From Hygrophila difformis (lineage: Eukaryota > Streptophyta > Magnoliopsida > Lamiales > Acanthaceae), in the NCBI GenBank assembly GCA_030278955.1, contig JAOANR010000003.1, positions 61,249,628 to 61,313,627 of the forward strand: a stretch of DNA of 64,000 bases. Direction: 5' to 3'. Shown piece after piece: positions 56,604 through 64,000 of this stretch. Under the pieces are notes generated by a model. That model worked only from the letters and a program-made list of their open reading frames with translations. It searched no databases and had not been told where the DNA came from. Position 1 is the first letter of the stretch. Each line of letters starts with the position of its first letter. The translations under genes and the position numbers were made by a program.

Positions 56604-59069
56604 TCAGTCAGACTCCCCCTCAGAGTCACCATCACCATCTCCAGCATCAGGGCGTTCTTGATCATCGTCTGGTGCAATGTACATGGGAGTCTCGGCTTCA
56701 TCATCATCTGACCAGTAGTCTGGTAACAGGGCAAGAGCTTGCTCAATTTTCCCTTCTTCTTGCTGGATGATCGCACGCAGTCCTCTAAACTTCTCCTTCG
56801 CCTGGGTCAGAATTTCTCTAGCTTTAGTGAGGGCACTCTGATGACTTAAGGTCCCATCTGGACCTGGTATGTCAGGCACCTTAGACAGCAGCTTCTGGGA
56901 GAGACCAAATTCATAGATCTTTTCTTTTGGTGCATTCTTGTTGCCACCAATCTTGAGGGAGTGAAGGAGCAACTGAATGAGAGCCGGGTAAGGGAGGAGA
57001 GTCTCGTGGCTGGCAGTCAATGATTCAGCTATGGAGACCATCTGAGACAGGACCAGTTGACCAAAGTTGATGGGGACCTTTCGATTAATTGCATAAATCA
57101 GGTGACACATCTCTCTAGTGACCAAAGAATGATTGCCAGTGGGCATCACATTGGATGCACAAAATTTTTAGAGCATGTAGAATTTATGTGTGAGGAATTT
57201 AGGTTGCACTCCTTTCCCTGGCATCTTCTTGACCTTTGTCTTTGTGATAGCATAGGCCACCTTGTCACTGTCAAACGAAACACCTTGTTCTAGTATGCCA
57301 TCAAACTCAACCTCAGGTAATTCCAGAAGGGCATTGATCTTGGAGGCTGAAAGTTCATAGATAACTCCTCCAGTGAAGTTTTTGTTGAACTAAGGGGTGC
57401 CAGGATTGATGATATCCTTCCTTAGATTGGCATAGAATTGAGTGACAAGGTCAGGTTGATACTCTACAACCAAGGTTCCCCATCCAATCAATCCTCTCTT
57501 CTCAAGATACTTGGTCCAGCCAAGTTGATCAAACTTCGGGCCACAGTATGTATGCTCTTGTCGAAAGGCTTTCTTGACTAGCACATTGGAGAGATATTCT
57601 TCACTGGACTGGTAGTAGAATTGGTCTGAGTGTGCAAGAGCAGCATCGAGTACCTCTTTTCCCTTAGCCTTAGAGGAGGAAGGCTTCCTGAAATCAAGCT
57701 TTGACTTCTTCCTGAGTTCTGGATTTTCTTCAGCATCACGAACACGTTTTCCCTTGCTTGTGGACTGAGAAGGCTTGGATACGACAGTGGCAGCAGGAGG
57801 AGCAGTCTCTGTAGCAGCATCTTCTTCTGACGCAGAGGAGCTGTCATCCACATCATCTGGTTCATCCTCAGCATTGAACTCGCTATCAGAGTCCTTCTCT
57901 CTGTGAACTTTAGGAAGTGGGACAGGGGCAACTTTGGATCCAACAGCACTTTGAGGAGGGTGAAGGTCAGGTTCATCTGCACTAGATCCTTCTTCTTCTT
58001 CATCGTCTCCAGATGATTCTTCTTCAGATTCTTCTTCCATAGTGTCCAGTTGCTTGAGGGGCTCGACAGGTTGAGATTGTACTTGATCAGTTGTAGTGGA
58101 CTGATTCTTCACAGCAGAGGATCCTTGGGAGGGCTCAGATTGTCTGGAGTCATCTGTCTGAGCACTTGGAGAGGCGACTTGAGAGGATTTCTTCACAGGC
58201 TCATCTACATTGCTCGGCTTCTTCGACTTCTTGGCCTTGGTGTTAGCAGCACTTTCCTTGACAGCAGATGTTTCAGTCGGCTTGGCACTGGGAGGAGGAT
58301 CATCAAAGATAGGCTTGATGATCTTGAGAGGAACAGCAACAATGGCCTTCTCATTAGATAGAGACCCTTTTCCAGCAGACTTGGACGCTTTCTTGGCAGC
58401 AGGGGCAGCCTTAGGTTTAGGAACATCTTGGACTGGGAATGCTGGCTTGGGAGAATCACCCCCTTGCTTCTTCATAAGAGACATAGTCATGGGAGCCAAT
58501 TCGGACAGAGGAACATCATCTTCGCTTTCTCTATCTCTAGTGGGAGTAGAGCCTTGATCCGCGGAGGATCCTGAGACAAGAACATTAGTAGGAACAGAAG
58601 ACTTCTTCGATTTTGATTTACCTTTCTTGGGTGCCTTCTTATCAGGAACTGAGGAGGCAGCAGCGGCAGCTAGGGTTTTGAGGTTTCCAGGGGAATCCAT
58701 TACAATGGTAGATTGAGAGGAAGAACCCTCAACTCTTGTAGAAATAATGTCTCCTGAAACCGCTTTCTGAGTAACTGACTGAGTGGTTGGTTCCAAACCC
58801 ACGTTCTCAACGGCAGTTTTCTCTCCCTGAACCGCTACTCCCGCTTCCTGGAGTTCACTACGGACGTCCAAAGGATCCAGGGCTACTTGGGTGGAAGTTG
58901 TGGGCACGGTTGACTGATCCACATTGGACTTCGCCTGAGTAGCATTAACCCCCTTCTTCGACTTAGGGTTACGAGGGACAAGAGGTTTTCTCTGAGCAGG
59001 ACTTGAATCCTTGGAACCACGTGTTTGAACCATGTTTTCTGCACTCAAGGAACTCAACACACAAGACAA
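56604..59069 (-). pseudogene. Extra downstream ORF of element 2 (env-like position), two in-frame stops
   Basis: One frame of about 820 codons from TTG/ATG near 59069 (MVQTRGSKDSSPAQ is the likely protein start) to 56604, interrupted by TAG at 57390-57392 and TAA at 57168-57170. The N-terminal half is a low-complexity Ser/Lys/Glu/Pro-rich region with runs such as EEESEEESSGDDEEEEGSS. The C-terminal half holds the conserved block around LVTQFYANL and LPYPALIQ, also seen in element 1 (LPYPALIT). No signal peptide or membrane helix is apparent. Function unknown. Confidence 0.65.
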
Positions 59070-59381
59070 TCGAGAGAGTAATGAACGTGAACAGAAACTG
59101 AAAGAGAGGAATAGATAGTTAATGGAGACGATTCGTCTTGTTGAGAAAGAGTAAAGTAACTCTCTTAAAAGAAATCCTTCCCGCTCAAGAATTCTGGCGC
59201 CATAAAATACGAGTGGGCCTGTTGGGCCAAATAAAATGGGCTTTATTACTGGACTTCAGCTAATCTCCCCCTAAAACAAATAATCCTGCAGTCCAAACAA
59301 GACATTAGTAATAAAATATTGACAGAGTTTGAGTGAAGGATTATAACCATAACCACCATGGGGGAGATCCGAGTGACATCT

Positions 59382-62300
59382 TCAGACAAGGTAGCACAAT
59401 CCAAGATCCTTTCTTAGTGATTCAAACCGATCACTGTTCAAGGCCTTAGTAAAGATATCAGCATATTGAAGTTCAGTTCCAACATGTTGAATGAACACCA
59501 CTCCTTCTTCTACTAGCTCTCTTATGTAATGATGTCGAATGTCAATGTGCTTGGTGCGGCTGTGTTGAACTGGATTCTTAGCAATGCTGATGGCACTCAT
59601 ATTGTCACACATTAGAAGAAGTTCCTTCTGTTCAATTCCATAGTCCTTCAACATTTGTTTCATCCACAATAGTTGAGCACAACAGCTTCCCGCGGCCAAG
59701 TATTCAGCTTCAGCAGTGGACAAGGAGATTGAACTCTGCTTCTTGCTGTACCAGCTGACCAAGTTAGTTCCAACATAGAAGCAACCACCTCTGGTGCTTT
59801 TCCGATCATCTATGCAACCTGCCCAGTCAGCATCACTGTAGCCCATTAGTTGCAGACTTGAATCCCTCGAGTACCAAATTCCAAGGTTTGCAGTCCCAGA
59901 GATGTATTTGATAATTCTCTTAGCAGCATGTAGATGGGATTCCTTAGGATTTGCCTGATATCTGGCGCACACACCCACAGCATAGCTGATTTCGGGTCTA
60001 CTGGCAGCTAAATAGAGAAGGCTCCCAATGATACTTCGATACAGCTTGGGATCCACATCATTTCCAGAGGGATCTTGACTGATCTTGTCATTTGTGCCTA
60101 TGGGAGTTCTTGCAGGTTTGCTTGACTCCATCCCAAACTTCTTTACAATGTTCTTAGCATACTTAGCTTGAGAGAGGAACATCCCATCCTTCTTCTGAGT
60201 TACCTGGAGTCCAAGGAAGTAGGTCAATTCTCCAACTAAGCTCATCTCGAACTCATTACTCATGATCTTTATGAATTCATCTTTGAGTATGTGAGATGTG
60301 GACCCAAAGACAATGTCATCTACATAGATCTGAGCAACAATGAAACCCTTAGCTTCCTTTCTGATGAAGAGTGTTTGGTCAGTGCTGCCTCTTTCATAGC
60401 CATGCTCCAAGAGATAGGTTGAGAGTCTCTCGTACCATGCCCTAGGGGCTTGCTTCAGACCATACAGGGCCTTGTGGAGCTTGTAAACATGATCTGGTCG
60501 ATGAGGATCTTCAAACCCTTTTGGTTGTTCCACATAAGCCTCTTCCTTCAACCAACCATTCAAGAACGCGCTCTTCACATCCATTTGGTACAGTTTGAAT
60601 TCGAAGGAGCAGGCAACAGCCAAGAGTAGTCGAACAGCTTCTAGCCTGGCCACTGGTGCGAAGGTTTCACTGAAATCGACTCCTTCAACTTGAGTATATC
60701 CTTGAGCCACCAGTCTAGCCTTGTTCCTAGTGATGTTGCCATCCTCATCCGTCTTATTTTTGAAAATCCACTTTGTTCCGATGACATTCACATTCGATGG
60801 CCTCTCCACCAATTCCCAAACTTCATTTCTGGCGAATTGCTGAAGCTCCTCTTGCATCGCAGCAGTCCAATGTTCATCACACAGGGCTTCCTCCACCTTG
60901 GTTGGTTCAATCCTGGAAGTGAAACAGTGAAGACCAGCTAGCTCCTTGTAGTTGATCTTCTTTTTGTTCCTGGTCCTTCTACCTTCATTGATATCACTGA
61001 GAAGGTCATTCTCATCATGATTTCTGTGAACCTTGCTCTGAGTGGATGGAGTTCTTGGAGGATGGTTCAGTTCACTGGATTGAACTTCCTTTTCAGCAGA
61101 CTTCACAGCCTCAGTACCAGTTGGTGATGCTTCCTCGAGATCGACCTCATTCTCAATCTCCATCATAGGGGTAGGTGTGGTTGCATATTTGGGTTTGTCT
61201 TCAATGACAACATTAGCAGATTCCACCACTTTCCTTGAGGAGGGAAGATACACTCGATAGGCTTTGCTGGTAGATGAGTATCCCACGAATATACCTTCTG
61301 TGCTTTTCTCTTGGAACTTCCCGGATTGATTCCTGTCATTCAAGACAAAACACTTGCTTCCAAATATATGAAAGTATGAAATGGTTGTCCTTTTACCTTT
61401 CCACAGTTCATATGGAGTCTTGAGGGCCTTTGATCTCATGTGGACTCGATTTCCAACATAGCAAGCAGTGTGCACGGCTTCTGCCCAGAGGAACTGAGGG
61501 ACATCCTTTGAGTTAAGCATGACTCTGGCCATTTCTTGGATAGTCCTATTCTTCCTTTCCACCGCGCCATTCTGTTGTGGGGTACGGGGAGCAGAGAATT
61601 CATGTTTTATGCCATGATTACTGCAGAAATCTTCAAACTTTTGACTCTGAAATTCACCACCATGGTCACTCCTGATTCTCTTGACTTTGCAATCTTTCTC
61701 AGTAGTGATTTGGTTGTGCACAGTGATGAACGCCTCAAGTGCTTCACTCTTCTCCCTGAGAAATGAAACCCAGGTATATCGAGAAAAATCATCAACACAA
61801 ACGAGAACATAGTGCTTACCTCCTAGACTCTTTACATCAGTTGGGCCAAAGAGGTCCATGTGTATGAGGTCTAGGCATTTGGTTGAACCAGATTGATCGA
61901 TTGCCTTATGTGAAGTTTTGTGCTGTTTGTTTTTCGCACAGTCATCACAGAACTCAGCATCAGACTTCTTCATCTGAGGAAGACCCTTGGTAGCTCCTGA
62001 TTTGCTGAGTTTGATCTGGTCCTTGGAGTTGAGGTGTCCCAATCTCTCATGCCAGAGTTGAGCTAGAGCAGGACCTGCATTTTCACTGAGAAAACAAGAT
62101 TGTGCTAGGGTATAGCAGTTATTCTTGGACCGAAGTCCTCTCAGTACACATTCATATCTAGAGTTAAGGACTTCACACTGATCCCAATCAAAGCATACTT
62201 TCATTTTGTTGTCACACAACTGACTGATGCTGATGAGATTTGCGCACAAACCTTCAACATAGTAGACAGGGTTCAGAGTCAGAAGTCCTTTGTCTCCAAT

Positions 62301-62660
62301 TGAACCTTGACCTGCTACATTTCCTCTACCACCATCACCAAAGATGACATAGCCACCATCTATCTTTTGGAAGTCAGATAGAAGCTCTTTGTCACCTGTC
62401 ATATGTCTGGAACATCCGCTATCAAAGTACCAGCACATCTTCTTCCCAGATTTGCTGATTGAGTGGAAAGCCATGTTGCACAGGAAGGCTCCTTTGATCC
62501 GCCATTCTTTTCTGAACATGCTCCTCTTAATTTCTTCACTAGGCCATATCATAGGTCTTCCTGACACAGCATCTCTAGCAAGGAGGCGACATGATTCAGC
62601 TTTGTGTCTGTAGGTCTTGCAGTAAACACATTCCAAGGGAACAGCAGGTGAGTGGGGTTT
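59382..62660 (-). CDS. Element 2 pol: protease, integrase, RT, RNase H
   Basis: Uninterrupted frame of about 1090 codons after a TAG. In order: zinc knuckle [14 protein letters not shown], protease [13 protein letters not shown]-pre-integrase ([11 protein letters not shown]), integrase zinc pair and core ([30 protein letters not shown]), RT ([31 protein letters not shown]), RNase H ([33 protein letters not shown]). All catalytic motifs look intact. It is in the same frame as gag, separated by one TAG (62661-62663), so it may once have been a single gag-pol frame. Confidence 0.9.
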   Translation of the reverse strand, partial: KPHSPAVPLECVYCKTYRHKAESCRLLARDAVSGRPMIWPSEEIKRSMFRKEWRIKGAFLCNMAFHSISKSGKKMCWYFDSGCSRHMTGDKELLSDFQKIDGGYVIFGDGGRGNVAGQGSIGDKGLLTLNPVYYVEGLCANLISISQLCDNKMKVCFDWDQCEVLNSRYECVLRGLRSKNNCYTLAQSCFLSENAGPALAQLWHERLGHLNSKDQIKLSKSGATKGLPQMKKSDAEFCDDCAKNKQHKTSHKAIDQSGSTKCLDLIHMDLFGPTDVKSLGGKHYVLVCVDDFSRYTWVSFLREKSEALEAFITVHNQITTEKDCKVKRIRSDHGGEFQSQKFEDFCSNHGIKHEFSAPRTPQQNGAVERKNRTIQEMARVMLNSKDVPQFLWAEAVHTACYVGNRVHMRSKALKTPYELWKGKRTTISYFHIFGSKCFVLNDRNQSGKFQEKSTEGIFVGYSSTSKAYRVYLPSSRKVVESANVVIEDKPKYATTPTPMMEIENEVDLEEASPTGTEAVKSAEKEVQSSELNHPPRTPSTQSKVHRNHDENDLLSDINEGRRTRNKKKINYKELAGLHCFTSRIEPTKVEEALCDEHWTAAMQEELQQFARNEVWELVERPSNVNVIGTKWIFKNKTDEDGNITRNKARLVAQGYTQVEGVDFSETFAPVARLEAVRLLLAVACSFEFKLYQMDVKSAFLNGWLKEEAYVEQPKGFEDPHRPDHVYKLHKALYGLKQAPRAWYERLSTYLLEHGYERGSTDQTLFIRKEAKGFIVAQIYVDDIVFGSTSHILKDEFIKIMSNEFEMSLVGELTYFLGLQVTQKKDGMFLSQAKYAKNIVKKFGMESSKPARTPIGTNDKISQDPSGNDVDPKLYRSIIGSLLYLAASRPEISYAVGVCARYQANPKESHLHAAKRIIKYISGTANLGIWYSRDSSLQLMGYSDADWAGCIDDRKSTRGGCFYVGTNLVSWYSKKQSSISLSTAEAEYLAAGSCCAQLLWMKQMLKDYGIEQKELLLMCDNMSAISIAKNPVQHSRTKHIDIRHHYIRELVEEGVVFIQHVGTELQYADIFTKALNSDRFESLRKDLGLCYLV

Positions 62661-64000
62661 CTACAACTTTCCTTTTCTGGCATGCTTCACAAGGGTAGAT
62701 TCCTTCTTAGGAGACTTGTCTGAGCTCTCTTCAGAAGAGTGTCCTTCCTTGACAAATACTCTGCCCTTGGAGCTACTGCATCCTTGAACGAAACCAATTC
62801 CCCTTCTGTCGCCATGAGCCTTGGAGGAGGAGAGTATTTCTGAGAGCACATCCTTTCCCTTGTTCAGACGACTGGCAAGATCTTCAGAGTTTTTAACCTT
62901 GGTATTGAGTTCTTCAATCTGCAGAGACATATTAGCCACTTGATCCTGAAGATCTTTTCTTTGACTAGTGAGGGCAGCAACTTGCTCGATTAGGGCACCA
63001 TTCACAGTGGTGAGGCTGAACACTTGCTCGCATTGAACAATAATCTCTTGTTGAAAATTGTCACGTTGAGCAGTAAGTTCAGAGACTTGACTAGCTAGGA
63101 CTCCATTGTCAATGGTGAGTGCATCAACTTGACTTGACAGCTCATCCACCCTTACACCATAGTCCATCATGCTGGGTTCCAATCTGGCAACAAGATATTC
63201 TAATTCATCTCGTCTATCTTCTATGCTCCGAAGTTCTTCCCACCTAGAATGGAATTGACATCTGAGATCCTCATGTTTTTCACTCAGTTCAGCATGTTCT
63301 TTTCTCAGATCTATTAGTTCGATCATGGCACCTTCCAGTTGACCTTCAGAATCTCTAAGTTTTTCTCGCAACTCTTCAAGTTGTTTGACAAGGGATTCAA
63401 TTTTGTCTACATCTTCCCTGTTAGAGGAGGAACAAGCAACTTCATCAGTAATAAACGGAGTGACACAGGAAGAAGGATTACCTTCATCAGCTTCTGACTC
63501 AGAATCAGAATCCCATGATCCTGCAAAGGCGACTCCTGTTTCATCCTCACTTTCACTGGAGCTGCTTTCCTCTTCTTCGCTAAAAGTTGCACAGAGAGTC
63601 TTCTTGGAATCAGAAGACTTATTTTTCAGGTTACCACAGTCAGCTCTAACATGTCCAAATCCTTTGCATTCATAGCATTGGAGCCCTTTAGACTCGGAGG
63701 ATTCCTTGGGAGATTTCTTGGAACCTTTCTCACGTTTGTGCCTATCAGTCCTCTTGCTGGAAGAGCCTTCACCTTTCTTGTTGTAAAACAGCTTAGACTT
63801 CTTATCTCTAAGAATTCTAGCAACCTTTTTAGACAACAGAATAAGGTCTTCTTCATCGATATCAGAATCTGGTTCACCAGCAGGTGGTTCAGTCTGGGGT
63901 TTGGACTCCGTCTTGAAAGCAACAGCCTTTCATGTAAATTTTTTGCAGTGGTCCATCTCCCAAGACTGAAGTATTCCCATGAGCTCATCTACAGATATGG
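62661..64000 (-). pseudogene. Element 2 gag, C-terminal part, stop-interrupted and cut by window end
   Basis: In-frame TGA at 63930-63932 and TAG at 62661-62663. Between them lie a basic region (DRHKREKGSKK), zinc knuckle CYECKGFGHVRADC, an acidic Ser-rich stretch and a coiled coil of about 180 residues with heptad-like leucines. The gag core upstream (VDELMGILQSWEMD in the same frame) continues beyond the window. Confidence 0.83.

Larger units (their letters stand above)
55257..64000 (-). mobile_element. Sirevirus-like Ty1/copia LTR retrotransposon 2, 5' part outside the window
   Basis: Minus-strand element whose 3' LTR (990 bp) and most of the internal region are in the window. Gag is cut by the window end and the 5' LTR is beyond 64000. 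Gene order equals element 1: gag with coiled coil, protease-integrase-RT-RNase H, extra 3' ORF. The left target duplication candidate is GGGAC (55252-55256), which cannot be paired here. Pol has no visible lesion; gag and the extra ORF each carry in-frame stops. Confidence 0.92.

Noticed and set aside
58050..58557. Plus-strand frames opposite the extra ORF of element 2
   Set aside because: Composition mirrors the Ser/Lys-rich minus-strand region; no independent support.

Overview
This is nuclear DNA from a flowering plant, most likely a eudicot. The background is AT-rich and intergenic. Genes have GT/AG introns, and the repeats are typical of plants: L1-type LINEs with an RNase H domain, Ty1/copia (Sirevirus-like) LTR elements, Stowaway MITEs, tRNA-derived SINEs, hAT-like and CACTA-like non-autonomous elements, and a Helitron-like element. 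I saw no rRNA, tRNA, CRISPR or bacterial feature. The species cannot be named from the sequence.

The host content is a dispersed cluster of eight loci for small secreted cysteine-rich peptides of the defensin-like (DEFL) type between about 6.4 and 49.3 kb, followed by one glycoside hydrolase family 5 gene at 51.8-53.7 kb. Each two-exon DEFL gene has a signal-peptide exon of 55 or 58 nt, one phase-1 intron, and a second exon carrying a C-x3-C ... C-x9-C-x-C-x3-C frame that ends in HDC. Three subfamilies are visible: A/B/C on the minus strand (6380-6759, 15608-16041, 24782-25199); D/E/G on the plus strand (27797-28683, 31167-31621, 45166-45550); and F/H on the plus strand (32825-33052 a pseudogene, 49157-49344 an exon 2 without a visible exon 1).

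Layout: 1-5.2 kb is AT-rich repeat debris with a diverged direct duplication. 5.24-6.80 kb and 14.34-16.08 kb are two copies of one segment (LINE remnant plus DEFL gene), separated by a 5.9-kb LINE with a 16-bp target-site duplication. 17-22.6 kb is a second LINE. 22.7-35.6 kb holds DEFL genes C-F among SINEs, MITEs, a hAT-like element nested inside a Stowaway, and a Helitron candidate. 35,595-44,328 is a complete Sirevirus-like copia element with apparently identical 661-bp LTRs and a TATAT target duplication, yet broken reading frames. 44.3-51.7 kb holds DEFL genes G and H and MITE-rich spacer. 51.8-53.7 kb is the GH5 gene, with a one-base frame break. 55,257 to the window end is a second Sirevirus-like element on the minus strand; its upstream LTR lies outside the window.

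The window is best read as a birth-and-death peptide-gene cluster remodelled by transposons. Duplication copied genes with pieces of their promoters, small deletions changed splice acceptors, one duplication edge cut through a TATA box, and MITEs inserted at sites whose empty versions survive in paralogous spacers. All gene calls are by eye; no alignment or database search was possible.
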